DNA of 40,630 nt from positions 1-40,630 of the IMG/VR virus record IMGVR_UViG_3300007234_000025. One strand, given 5' to 3'. A model generated the notes under the pieces. It was not told where the DNA came from and made no database searches. It saw nothing but the letters and a program-made list of their open reading frames with translations. The DNA comes from a virus. The position numbers and the translations under genes are program-made. How positions within the stretch are numbered: position 1 is the first letter of the stretch; the number at the start of each line of letters is the position of its first letter. This document shows, one piece after another, positions 15,629 to 23,573 of the stretch.

Positions 15629-16720
15629 ATGTTCGATGCACTAAAACCATTATTGGAAAGCGATCTAGTCAATGAAGAAACCCGTCAGGCTATTCAAGAA
15701 GCTTGGGAAGAAAAAATTGGCGAAATCAAAGAGCAATCCAAGGCGGAACTCCGTGAGGAATTCGCTCAAAAATATCAGCACGATAAAACAGTAATGGTTG
15801 AAGCACTTGATAATATGGTAACTGAAAGTCTACAGGACGAGCTAAAGCAGATCGTAAAAGAAAAGCAAGCTCTTGCTGAAGACCGTGTGAAGTTCAATAA
15901 AAAAATGACAGAATCTGCACAAAGGTTTGACCAGTTCATGGTTACTAAACTAGCAGAGGAAATCAAAGAACTTCGTTCTGACCGTAAAGTACAAGCTGAA
16001 GCACTAGCTAAGTTTGAAGACTTCATGGTTCAAGCTCTAGCTGAAGAAATCGAAGAATTCCAAGCTGACAAGAAAGACCTAGCTGAAACTAAGGTTAAAC
16101 TTGTAACAGAAGCGAAAACTAAGATTGCTGACCTACAGAAAGCATTCATCAAGAAATCAGCTAAACTTGTGGAAAGCACAGTTACTAAAAACCTTACAAA
16201 AGAACTTACTCAACTCAAAGAAGATATTGATGCTTCAAGAAAGAACGACTTTGGTCGCCGCATCTTCGAAGCTTTTGCATCTGAGTTTGGTGCATCCCAC
16301 CTAAACACAAATGTAGAAATCAAGAAACTCGAAAAAGAACTAGCTAATCAGAAAGCTCTAGTTGCTGAGTCCAAGGACAAAGTATCTAAAGCCGCTCGCC
16401 TAGTTGAAAGTAAGGATCGTGAACTTGCTGGTGTCAAAGACAGCATCAAGCGCACAAAGGTTATGCAAGAACTTCTACAACCATTAAATCGTGAGAAGGC
16501 AAATGCTATGCGTGAGCTACTTGAATCTGTTGAAACAGGTAAACTACAAACAGCATTCGACAAATATCTACCTGCTCTGCTAAACGAAACCCGTAAACCA
16601 TCAACCCAAAAGAAAGTGGTAACCGAGTCCCGTTCAGAAAAAACAGGCGATAAAAACAAAGTAAAGCCAGAAGCAGATGTCGTAGAACTAAGCGATATCC
16701 GTAAATTGGCTGGTTTATAA
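15629..16720 (+). CDS. 22: Major prohead scaffolding core protein gp22
   Basis: The protein has 363 residues, almost entirely predicted coiled coil, Glu/Lys-rich and without Cys. An internal near-repeat, RFDQFMVTKLAEEIKELR (about 99-116) and KFEDFMVQALAEEIEEFQ (130-147), points to duplication of a helical unit. The place between gp21 and gp23 is that of gp22, the scaffold that is digested after head assembly. T4 gp22 is about 269 residues, so this is a longer version. AAGGAG precedes the ATG. Confidence 0.88.
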   Translation: MFDALKPLLESDLVNEETRQAIQEAWEEKIGEIKEQSKAELREEFAQKYQHDKTVMVEALDNMVTESLQDELKQIVKEKQALAEDRVKFNKKMTESAQRFDQFMVTKLAEEIKELRSDRKVQAEALAKFEDFMVQALAEEIEEFQADKKDLAETKVKLVTEAKTKIADLQKAFIKKSAKLVESTVTKNLTKELTQLKEDIDASRKNDFGRRIFEAFASEFGASHLNTNVEIKKLEKELANQKALVAESKDKVSKAARLVESKDRELAGVKDSIKRTKVMQELLQPLNREKANAMRELLESVETGKLQTAFDKYLPALLNETRKPSTQKKVVTESRSEKTGDKNKVKPEADVVELSDIRKLAGL

Positions 16721-16738
16721 AATAGGAGACAAATACAA

Positions 16739-17932
16739 ATGTCACAACCACTACTAGAAAGCCGCTGGGACGAAACTAAAGGCGCTCTACTTGAGGGTCT
16801 AGAAGGTTCCAAGCGCAACTCAATGAGTGTTGTTCTTGAAAATACAAAGAAAGCACTACTACGCGAAACAGCAACTGCTGGTGCAACAGCACACGGTAAC
16901 GTAGCTACTCTAAACAGAGTTATCCTACCAGTTATTCGTCGTGTTATGCCAACTGTTATCGCAAACGAACTAATTGGTGTTCAGCCAATGCAAGGTCCAG
17001 TTGCACAAATCCACACACTACGTGTTCGTTACGCTGATACCGTAACATCCACAGGTGGTACAGGCGCAACTGCTGGTGATGAAGCTCTATCACCATATCG
17101 TATCGCAGAAGCATATTCTGGTGCTGATACAACAACAAACGCTAACAATGACGCTCGTGCAGCTTCTACAGCTACACTAGAAGGTGACCCAGGTCAGCGT
17201 ATGAACATCCAGATTGTCAAGCAACCTGTTGAAGCTAAGTCCCGTAAGCTATCCGCTCGCTGGACTTTTGAAGCTGCACAGGACGCAGACGCAATGCACG
17301 GCATTGATATCGAAGCTGAAGTAATGGCAGCACTAGCACAGGAAATCACACAGGAAATCGACCAAGAAATCCTCGGTTCCCTACGCGCCCTAGCCGCTAC
17401 CGAATACACCTTCGATCAAAACACCGTTTCAGGTACTGCCACATACGTTGGTGACGAACACGCTGCTCTAGCAGTTCTAATCAACCGTGTTGCTAACCTA
17501 ATCGGTCAGCGCACACGCCGTGGTCTAGGTAACTGGGCAGTTGTTTCCCCAGAAATGCTAACAGTTCTACAGAGTGCTTCTACTTCAGCATTCGCTCGTA
17601 CAACTGAAGGTACTTTCGAAGGTCCAACCAACCAGAAGTTCGTTGGTACGCTAAACAGCACAATGAAAATCTACGTAGACACATATGCTGCTAACACAAC
17701 ACCTGTCCTAGTTGGCTATAAAGGCAACACAGAGACAGATGCGGCTGCATTCTACTGCCCATATATCCCACTAATGAGCAGTGGTGTCGTACTAGACCCA
17801 GCAACCCTAGAGCCAGTAGTTGGCTTCATGACTCGCTACGGCTACGTGGAACTCACAAATACGGCATCAAGTTTTGGTAATGCCGGCGATTATCTTGGAG
17901 AAATTGCCGTAAGTAATATTTCCTTCCAGTAA
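16739..17932 (+). CDS. 23: Major capsid protein gp23
   Basis: The 397-residue protein is the head shell subunit with an HK97-like fold. It is recognisable from PVIRRVMPTVIANELIGVQP (about 62-81), QPMQGPVAQIHTLR, KSRKLSARWTFEAAQD (about 167-182) and NWAVVSPEMLTVLQ. It is shorter than T4 gp23 (521 residues), as in many marine relatives. An N-terminal LLEG (about residues 18-21) fits the gp21 cleavage rule. Codon use is strikingly C/A-biased compared with its neighbours, as expected of a very highly expressed gene. AGGAG lies upstream, and a strong terminator follows. Confidence 0.95.
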   Translation: MSQPLLESRWDETKGALLEGLEGSKRNSMSVVLENTKKALLRETATAGATAHGNVATLNRVILPVIRRVMPTVIANELIGVQPMQGPVAQIHTLRVRYADTVTSTGGTGATAGDEALSPYRIAEAYSGADTTTNANNDARAASTATLEGDPGQRMNIQIVKQPVEAKSRKLSARWTFEAAQDADAMHGIDIEAEVMAALAQEITQEIDQEILGSLRALAATEYTFDQNTVSGTATYVGDEHAALAVLINRVANLIGQRTRRGLGNWAVVSPEMLTVLQSASTSAFARTTEGTFEGPTNQKFVGTLNSTMKIYVDTYAANTTPVLVGYKGNTETDAAAFYCPYIPLMSSGVVLDPATLEPVVGFMTRYGYVELTNTASSFGNAGDYLGEIAVSNISFQ

Positions 17933-17972
17933 GGAAAAGTTGCGAAAGCAAACCCAAATGGGTCAAAAGATT

Positions 17973-18001
17973 GGGGAGAACTTCGGTTCTCCCCTTTTTT
18001 T
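17973..18001 (+). terminator. Strong intrinsic terminator after gp23
   Basis: A perfect 9-bp stem GGGGAGAAC/GTTCTCCCC with a TTCG loop is followed by seven T. It ends the head-gene transcript 40 bases after gp23. A smaller CCCA/TGGG repeat lies just upstream. Confidence 0.92.
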
Positions 18002-18004
18002 ATA

Positions 18005-18042
18005 TTGACTTTTTATATTTGATAGTGCGATAATGATAAATA
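18005..18042 (+). promoter_or_regulatory. Host-type promoter next to a late box before the GIY-YIG gene
   Basis: TTGACT (18005-18010), 18 bases, GATAAT (18029-18034) looks like a weak early promoter. A GATAAATA late box ends at 18042, so the endonuclease gene may be read both early and late. Confidence 0.45.
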
Positions 18043-18047
18043 AAAGT

Positions 18048-18077
18048 GTAGGTCACGAGGCGGCAACCTCTACCTAC
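18048..18077 (+). promoter_or_regulatory. Leader hairpin before the GIY-YIG endonuclease
   Basis: GTAGGT (18048-18053) pairs with ACCTAC (18072-18077), and GAGG (18057-18060) with CCTC (18067-18070), loop CGGCAA. It ends about 11 bases before the AAAGGAA ribosome site. T4 homing endonuclease genes are often controlled by leader hairpins; whether this one acts is unknown. Confidence 0.5.
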
Positions 18078-18099
18078 TCTATATACGAAAGGAAAACGA

Positions 18100-18858
18100 A
18101 TGTATACAGCATATACTTATTTACTAACTCATAAACCAACGAACACATTATACTACGGAGTGCGCTACTCTGTCAATAGAAAAAATATGGAACCCGAAAA
18201 AGACCTTTGGGTGGATTATTTCACATCATCATCAAGGGTTCATCAACTTATTGCTGAATATGGTGCTGATAGTTTTATTGTGGAGATTGATAAAGTCTTT
18301 GATAATAGGGATGATGCTATTGCGTATGAAGAAAAGTATTTGGTAGAAAATCAGGTTCAGCATGATTCAAGATACCTAAATGGTAATATTGCTGGGGCAA
18401 TCTTTGCCACGGAAGAAAGTTTCCAAAAGATAAGCGAAGCATTATCCGGTGTTCCCAAAAGCGAAGAACACAAACAAAAAATTAGCGAAGCACTAAAAGG
18501 ACAAAACAAGGACTATTGTAAAACACCTGAATACCGAGAAAATATGTCAAAAATAATGATGGGAAAAAATAACCCACGATATGGAAAAGAAGTAAAACAG
18601 GAAACCAGAGACAAGATAAGTCAAGCCAATAAAGGAAAGCCAGCACATAACAAAGGAGTTCCTATGAGTGAAGAACAAAAGGCTAAACTATCCGCTGTTA
18701 TGAAAGGAAGAAAACAAGACCCAGAAGTTGTAGCCCGTAGAGCAAAATCACAAACTGGTCTAAAGCGTCCCACGAAGCATTGCGTTCATTGTGGCAAGGA
18801 TGTTGCTGTAAATGTTTATCCACGCTGGCATGGTGATAACTGTAAAGAATCCTCTTGA
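18100..18858 (+). CDS. GIY-YIG homing endonuclease with NUMOD-type repeats
   Basis: The 252-residue protein has a GIY-YIG nuclease domain in the first 95 residues: YTYLL near 5-9 and YYGVRY near 18-23, with a conserved DAIAYEEKYLV helix. Several NUMOD3-like DNA-binding repeats follow, in the pattern '(K)MSEEHKxKIS.ALKG' between about 105 and 205. The tail is a zinc-binding CxxC...HGDNC module (Cys228, Cys231, His244, Cys248). It sits free-standing between the capsid gene and the next operon, not in an intron, since gp23 is intact. Such genes spread by cutting related phage genomes at the same site. The tail is shared with the reverse-strand GIY-YIG gene near 36.3-37.0 kb. Confidence 0.88.
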   Translation: MYTAYTYLLTHKPTNTLYYGVRYSVNRKNMEPEKDLWVDYFTSSSRVHQLIAEYGADSFIVEIDKVFDNRDDAIAYEEKYLVENQVQHDSRYLNGNIAGAIFATEESFQKISEALSGVPKSEEHKQKISEALKGQNKDYCKTPEYRENMSKIMMGKNNPRYGKEVKQETRDKISQANKGKPAHNKGVPMSEEQKAKLSAVMKGRKQDPEVVARRAKSQTGLKRPTKHCVHCGKDVAVNVYPRWHGDNCKESS

Positions 18859-18882
18859 CAAACTATCAAAATATGCTATACT
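18855..18882 (+). promoter_or_regulatory. Early promoter TTGACA-N16-TATACT
   Basis: TTGACA (18855-18860) and TATACT (18877-18882) with a 16-base spacer. The -35 box overlaps the stop of the GIY-YIG gene. It drives the repeat protein that follows and matches three other early promoters in the window. Confidence 0.8.
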
Positions 18883-18915
18883 AACCTTACGATAACTTTT
18901 ATGGAAGTTTACGTC

Positions 18916-19458
18916 ATGGCTGAACCTATTTGTAAAACAGATGCAGATGGAACCAAAGAATGGTGGCTAAATGGCGAACTTCATAGAACAGATGGCCCTG
19001 CTGTTGAAGATGCAGATGGAACCAAAGAATGGTGGCTAAATGGCGAACTTCATAGAACAGATGGCCCTGCTATTGAACATGCAGATGGAAGCAAATTTTG
19101 GTATCTAAATGGCAAACGACATAGAACAGATGGCCCTGCTGTTGAACATGCAAATGGAACCAAATATTGGTATCTAAATGGCGAACGACATAGAACAGAT
19201 GGCCCTGCTTATGAACATGCAGATGGAAGCAAATTTTGGTATCTAAATGGCAAACGACATAGAACAGATGGCCCTGCTGTTGAACATGCAGACGGAACCA
19301 AAGTTTGGTGGCTAAATGGCGAACTTCATAGAACAGATGGCCCTGCTGTTGAAGATGCAGATGGAACCAAAGTTTGGTATCTAAATGGCAAACAAGTAAA
19401 TGGTCCATATGATATTATGTCAGACAAAGATGCCTTTTGGTGGAGTTTGGTAAACTAA
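18916..19458 (+). CDS. Early repeat protein built from seven 23-residue units
   Basis: The protein has 180 residues when started at ATG 18916, which has GGAAG eight bases upstream. ATG 18901 is possible but has no ribosome site. The whole protein is a tandem array of a unit of the form 'ADGTKxWYLNGxxHRTDGPAVEH', with Trp/Tyr-Leu-Asn-Gly and His-Arg-Thr-Asp-Gly-Pro-Ala fixed in each copy. This recalls MORN-like beta-hairpin repeats known in many phage and bacterial proteins. The array probably folds as an elongated beta structure for binding a partner. An early host-type promoter means it acts at takeover, not in the virion. No known function. Confidence 0.85.
   Translation: MAEPICKTDADGTKEWWLNGELHRTDGPAVEDADGTKEWWLNGELHRTDGPAIEHADGSKFWYLNGKRHRTDGPAVEHANGTKYWYLNGERHRTDGPAYEHADGSKFWYLNGKRHRTDGPAVEHADGTKVWWLNGELHRTDGPAVEDADGTKVWYLNGKQVNGPYDIMSDKDAFWWSLVN
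18943..19401 (+). repeat. 69-bp tandem repeat, seven units
   Basis: Units start at 18943, 19012, 19081, 19150, 19219, 19288 and 19357 (the last partial). The units at 19081 and 19219 appear identical over 69 bases, and 18943 and 19012 differ at only a few positions. This suggests recent expansion or gene conversion. The period is a multiple of three, so copy number can change without breaking the frame. Confidence 0.92.
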
Positions 19459-19478
19459 ACAATAAAATCCTCTTTTAT

Positions 19479-19535
19479 GATAAATACTACTGAACTATCC
19501 TATGAGATAGACTTATGGGGAACACCATCCCCGTA
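19479..19535 (+). promoter_or_regulatory. Late promoter GATAAATA with a leader hairpin
   Basis: GATAAATA at 19479-19486, then a stem TATGGGG (19514-19520) with CCCCGTA (19529-19535, one G-U pair). The leader of about 75 bases is long for this genome. ATAAGGAG lies before ATG 19570. Confidence 0.5.
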
Positions 19536-19569
19536 GCCCTAGAACGGCATATTATAAGGAGAAAACAAA

Positions 19570-19947
19570 ATGGGTCGTCCGATTAACAAAAACAAGATTG
19601 GTCAAGGTGCTGGTCGTATCAAAGTTTCAAGACACTTTTTCACAGGTGGTAGTGAACTAACAACAAACGCTTGGATTGTTAACCAGCGTTCAACATATGA
19701 GTTCACAGTTTCCGATGGTGTTTCAACTGAAGTTCTTACATTGGTTGACAAAACAGGTTCACTCGTAGCGGGTGAATTCACAGTCAATGCTGTTCTTGAT
19801 GATTCAACTGTTGTTCAGGTTACTAAACTACGTAATCGTACAATTCAGTATGATGATGCAACAAATATTGGTTATGAGCTTGAGGGTGTAGAAGGTGGTG
19901 ACCACACTACTGATGACAATCGCGCATCCGTGGAAACACAGAGCTAA
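19570..19947 (+). CDS. Conserved phage protein starting MGRPINKNKIG
   Basis: The 125-residue, beta-rich protein has no cysteines, signal peptide or membrane segment. Proteins beginning MGRP(V/I)NK are frequent in structural regions of marine T4-like phages and are usually listed as hypothetical or virion proteins. The middle (STYEFTVSDG, then EVLTLVDKTG) looks like beta strands. The late box and the strong ribosome site (AAGGAG) fit a late structural gene. Function unknown. Confidence 0.75.
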   Translation: MGRPINKNKIGQGAGRIKVSRHFFTGGSELTTNAWIVNQRSTYEFTVSDGVSTEVLTLVDKTGSLVAGEFTVNAVLDDSTVVQVTKLRNRTIQYDDATNIGYELEGVEGGDHTTDDNRASVETQS

Positions 19948-19982
19948 ACTCAATAATCTAATATTACAAAATCAATAAAAGA

Positions 19983-20018
19983 AATAGTCATGGTAAATAC
20001 TGTGACTATTTTTTTTAT
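19983..20018 (+). terminator. Intrinsic terminator with a late box in its loop
   Basis: AATAGTCA (19983-19990) pairs with TGACTATT (20003-20010), followed by an eight-T run (20009-20016). The 12-base loop contains GTAAATAC (19993-20000), a late-promoter-like box for the next gene. The element seems to end one transcript and start another. Confidence 0.75.
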
Positions 20019-20027
20019 GGGAAGCTT

Positions 20028-20729
20028 ATGAATAAAGAACAAAAACGATTATGGAAGCGTGAGCAGAAAGAGTTAAAGCGACTAGCGAAAGAAAACTCTG
20101 GTAAACCATTGAAGCATCCAGCCGCAGAATCTGCGTTTGTATTTGGTAATGGTATAACTAGAAAAGAAATGGACCCAGAAACATTACGAGGCAAGGGAAC
20201 CATTTACGGGTGTAACTTTTTTTATGAAGATTGTGTCCCTGATGTATTGATTGCGGTTGATATGGCTATTGCTAATCATATTCAGAAGTCAGGTTATACC
20301 AAAGACAATCTAATGTATACACGAAATCCTGTGAAATGGTTTGGTAAAGAAACCAAGGTACAAGAGATAAAAAAGAATAATGCGTATAGTTCTGGTCCTG
20401 TGGCCTGCACTTTGGCCTGCGAGGCGGGGCATAGGTATATCTATATGATTGGATTTGACTTGATGGGATTGGGTAAGTTTGATGATAAAAAAGAGAAACG
20501 CAAACTGAATAATGTCTTTGCTGATAGAGAGTTTTATAAGAAAAGCAACGCTGATGAAACGCATTATAACAACTGGATTATGCAAATGACTGATATAATG
20601 AAAGAGTTTCATGATAGAAAGTTCATTAGGGTTAATCCACATTTAGATTATAGTCCGTTGGAGTGGAGGGATTTACATAACTATAAGAGTATCCATCTAA
20701 AACATTTCCTCCAACAGATAAATACATAA
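20028..20729 (+). CDS. Putative glycosyltransferase-like / MptE-like protein, paralog 1
   Basis: The protein has 233 residues. After a Lys-rich N-terminus comes FVFGNGITRKEMDPETL (about 38-54), then TIYGCNFFY, DVLIAVDMAI, and later HRYIYMIGFDLMG (about 137-149). This order (GNGxSRKxxD, GCN, LIAVD, IYxxGFD) is shared with the gene at 32396 and recalls sialyltransferase-like GT42 or MptE/DUF115 proteins, which have an N-terminal GNGPS-type loop. It may modify a glycan or lipid, but the substrate is not evident. GGGAAGC lies before the ATG. The previous terminator separates it from the upstream gene. Confidence 0.65.
   Translation: MNKEQKRLWKREQKELKRLAKENSGKPLKHPAAESAFVFGNGITRKEMDPETLRGKGTIYGCNFFYEDCVPDVLIAVDMAIANHIQKSGYTKDNLMYTRNPVKWFGKETKVQEIKKNNAYSSGPVACTLACEAGHRYIYMIGFDLMGLGKFDDKKEKRKLNNVFADREFYKKSNADETHYNNWIMQMTDIMKEFHDRKFIRVNPHLDYSPLEWRDLHNYKSIHLKHFLQQINT
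20717..20724 (+). promoter_or_regulatory. Late promoter box GATAAATA
   Basis: GATAAATA followed by C overlaps the end of the upstream gene, 21 bases before the GTG start of the large fibre gene, with CAGGAG between. Confidence 0.6.
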
Positions 20730-20744
20730 AACAGGAGTTTTGCA

Positions 20745-23531
20745 GTGTCTAAAACATTTATCGTAGATGGTGAGTTTAATGTAGAATCTACAGGGGATAT
20801 AACCCTAGAAAGTACAACGGGAACAGTGAACTTACAAGGTGCTGGTGGTCCAACAGTTTTCACCGGAGACGTGACTATTACTGGTGATCTGGATATTCAA
20901 GGGTCAACAACCACTGTTGATACTATCAATACAACCATCAAAGATAATATGATTGAGCTAAACTCTGGTGAAAGTGGTGCTGGTGTATCTCTCACATACG
21001 CCGGTGTAGAGATTGATCGTGGAAGCTTACCTAATGTGAATATTCGTTGGAATGAAACAAGCGACGAATGGGAACACACTACTGACGGTTCTACTTGGGG
21101 AACTATCCCATCAAGCGTTGCTCCTGGTATTTTCCTTACTGATATTGTGCAAGATTTGACCCCGCAGTTAGGTGGTGACCTAGATGTAAATGGGCAATCT
21201 ATTGTAACAACAAGCGGCGGCAACATTGTTCTTGCCCCAGATACGACAGGTGATGTTCTACCTGGTACTGATTCACAGTATGACTTTGGTGCTACTGGAA
21301 CACGATGGGCGACCATTTATGCTGATACCGTAGATGGTACAACACTAACAGGAACACTATCAACTGTTACACAAAACAACGTAACCACTATGACTTCATT
21401 AGCATCAGTTGGTGCTTTAGACAGCGGTTCTATCACCGCAAACTTTGGTAATATTGATAATGGAACAAGCAATATTACATCTGGTGGTATTTGGACTATT
21501 GATGTGGATGGTACTGCTATTGGTGCTGCTGGTTCACTAAACTTTGGTGCCGCTGGAAACGATGCTGCTATTTACTGGAATGGAACGAACCTTGAGATTG
21601 ATACCACAGTTGGGTTAGATATTAGTATTTCTGGTACTCCTCAAGCTGTTATGGATGGCTCTGGTGATTGGAATCTACAAGCAAACAATCTAACCACAAC
21701 TGGCGATATTACTGCTACAAATGTAACTGGTACTTTACAAACTGCTGCCCAGCCAAATGTTACATCATTGGGAACGCTAACCGCATTAGACATTGACCAG
21801 ATTACTATCAACGGTAATCGTATTTCATCTAACACCACAAACTCTAATATTGAAATGGACCCAAGTGGTACTGGCTTTATTGAGATGATTGGTACAAATG
21901 GTTTCGTTCCACCTAAAGGTACAACAGGAGAACGCCCTGGTTCTCCAAGTGGTGGCATGACCCGTTTCAATACAACCAGTGGTAAACTAGAGTTTTGGAA
22001 TGGTGCTTCTTGGGAACCGGCTGGTGTTACAATCACTGGTGAAATTTTTGGTGATACATTCACAGGTGATGGTTCTACTGCTGCTTTCACCATGTCTCAA
22101 ACAACAGACAACGATAACGAACTGTTCATTACAATCAACGGTGTTGTCCAAGACCCTGGTATTGCTTATACTGCTGCTTCCAACGTGGTTACATTTACAT
22201 CTGCACCAGCAGACGGTGATAGCATTATCATTCGTAACCTATACGCTGCACAGGGTGTAACGCAGATTATTGATGCGGATTCCGACACATATGTTCAGGT
22301 TCAACAACTTGCAACAGATACAGATACTATTGAGTTCTATGCTGGTAGCGTAAACATTTCTGATATGACTTCTACTGGTATGCGCCTTGGTGGAGCAAAT
22401 GCCCGTGTAACAACCATTCTTGATGAAGATGCGATGGGTTCTGATTCAGCAACTGCACTAGCCACACAACAATCTATTAAAGCGTATGTGGATGGTAAAA
22501 ACAGTATTTCACAAGGAAATACAAGCATTACTATCACGGATGCTGGTACTGGTGATATTAATATTACAGTTGATGGGGGAACATTCGCCGCATATACAGT
22601 TGCTGGTGGAGCTAACTTCCAAGCAAATAATATCACAACAACTGGTGCTATACAGGGTGGCGCAAGTTCTGGTGTTGGTATTGCTAGAACAGATGGTACA
22701 TTCCACGTTCATACAGCAAGTGCCGGAACATGGACCGCTCCAACAAACTTTGATGATTTGGTTGTTGAAAATAATACAAATGGTGGTATTGTGGTTGGCG
22801 TTCCAGACGCCGATGAGGGCGTTATTGGTATTTCTTCTCCATCCACGACAGGTGCAGTTGGCTATGGAATGCTATGGGATTATGATGTTGGTATCGGACG
22901 TTTATTCACATCTAAAGTTGGTGGGTCTATACGATTAGACGCCGATAATCAGATTCCTAACCTCACCCTATCCGGCGGTTCAGGTTCAGAGTTAGCAACG
23001 TTTGCGGGTGATATAAGACTAACTGCCGGAGATATTCTCCCATCTGCGTCATCCACTATCCAAAATGTCGGTTCACCTACTGATAAGTGGACTAATATGT
23101 ACGCAGATCAGTTCCACGGTGTAGCAACAATAGCACAATACGCTGACGTTGCGGAACGCTATCATGCGGATGCAGAATACTATCCCGGTGATGTTGTTGT
23201 ATTCGGCGGCGACAATGAGATAACAATGTCTACACTATACAATGATCACCGTGTGGCTGGTGTTATTTCTGGCGCACCAGCGTATATGATGAACAGCGAA
23301 GCTGGACCAAACGAAACACACCCATATGTTGCTCTAACTGGTCGTGTTCCTTGTAAGGTTCGTGGAACTATCAACAAAGGCGATCTTCTTGTAACATCTG
23401 ATATACCGGGCGTTGCTATTGCACGTAACGTAACTACACCGTTCTTACCTGGCACTATTCTGGGTAAAGCACTTGAAGAGTACGATTCAGAAGAAGTAGG
23501 CATGATTGAGGTTGTACTTGGGCTATCATAA
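20745..23531 (+). CDS. Large tail-fibre-like structural protein with C-terminal AQYADVAE-type domain
   Basis: The 928-residue protein starts at GTG, with CAGGAG before it. It is Thr/Gly/Asp/Asn-rich and made of short beta repeats such as 'TGDITATNVTGTLQTAAQ' and 'SLGTL.ALDI', as in cyanophage fibres. Recognisable blocks are TITGDLDIQGSTTTVDTINT near the N-terminus, a GTTGERPGSPSGGMTRFNT segment near the middle and an FTGDGSTAAFTMSQ block after it. The C-terminal domain (about 765-928), with QYADVAERYHADAEY and RVPCKVRGTINKGDLLV, is common at the tips of marine myovirus fibres. The same domain ends the protein at 25568. It probably forms the long or short fibre used for host contact. Confidence 0.85.
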   Translation: MSKTFIVDGEFNVESTGDITLESTTGTVNLQGAGGPTVFTGDVTITGDLDIQGSTTTVDTINTTIKDNMIELNSGESGAGVSLTYAGVEIDRGSLPNVNIRWNETSDEWEHTTDGSTWGTIPSSVAPGIFLTDIVQDLTPQLGGDLDVNGQSIVTTSGGNIVLAPDTTGDVLPGTDSQYDFGATGTRWATIYADTVDGTTLTGTLSTVTQNNVTTMTSLASVGALDSGSITANFGNIDNGTSNITSGGIWTIDVDGTAIGAAGSLNFGAAGNDAAIYWNGTNLEIDTTVGLDISISGTPQAVMDGSGDWNLQANNLTTTGDITATNVTGTLQTAAQPNVTSLGTLTALDIDQITINGNRISSNTTNSNIEMDPSGTGFIEMIGTNGFVPPKGTTGERPGSPSGGMTRFNTTSGKLEFWNGASWEPAGVTITGEIFGDTFTGDGSTAAFTMSQTTDNDNELFITINGVVQDPGIAYTAASNVVTFTSAPADGDSIIIRNLYAAQGVTQIIDADSDTYVQVQQLATDTDTIEFYAGSVNISDMTSTGMRLGGANARVTTILDEDAMGSDSATALATQQSIKAYVDGKNSISQGNTSITITDAGTGDINITVDGGTFAAYTVAGGANFQANNITTTGAIQGGASSGVGIARTDGTFHVHTASAGTWTAPTNFDDLVVENNTNGGIVVGVPDADEGVIGISSPSTTGAVGYGMLWDYDVGIGRLFTSKVGGSIRLDADNQIPNLTLSGGSGSELATFAGDIRLTAGDILPSASSTIQNVGSPTDKWTNMYADQFHGVATIAQYADVAERYHADAEYYPGDVVVFGGDNEITMSTLYNDHRVAGVISGAPAYMMNSEAGPNETHPYVALTGRVPCKVRGTINKGDLLVTSDIPGVAIARNVTTPFLPGTILGKALEEYDSEEVGMIEVVLGLS
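23050..23156 (+). repeat. First copy of a 107-bp fibre-tip repeat
   Basis: Matches 26202-26308 in direct orientation without gaps. By eye I count about seven differences in 107 positions, and the first half has one. It encodes the junction into the C-terminal tip domain. Confidence 0.85.
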
Positions 23532-23544
23532 TCTTTCTGTTTTG

Positions 23545-23552
23545 GATAAATA
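23545..23552 (+). promoter_or_regulatory. Late promoter box GATAAATA
   Basis: GATAAATA followed by TTAG, 21 bases before ATG 23574, with GTGGAG in between. Confidence 0.6.
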
Positions 23553-23573
23553 TTAGAAACAGTGGAGATTTAG

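Noticed and set aside
16739-18099. Intron in or next to the capsid gene because of the adjacent GIY-YIG gene
   Set aside because: gp23 reads through without interruption and a terminator separates the two; no group I core was seen.
18943-19401. 69-bp repeats as a CRISPR array
   Set aside because: Repeats are contiguous without unique spacers and form one open coding frame.
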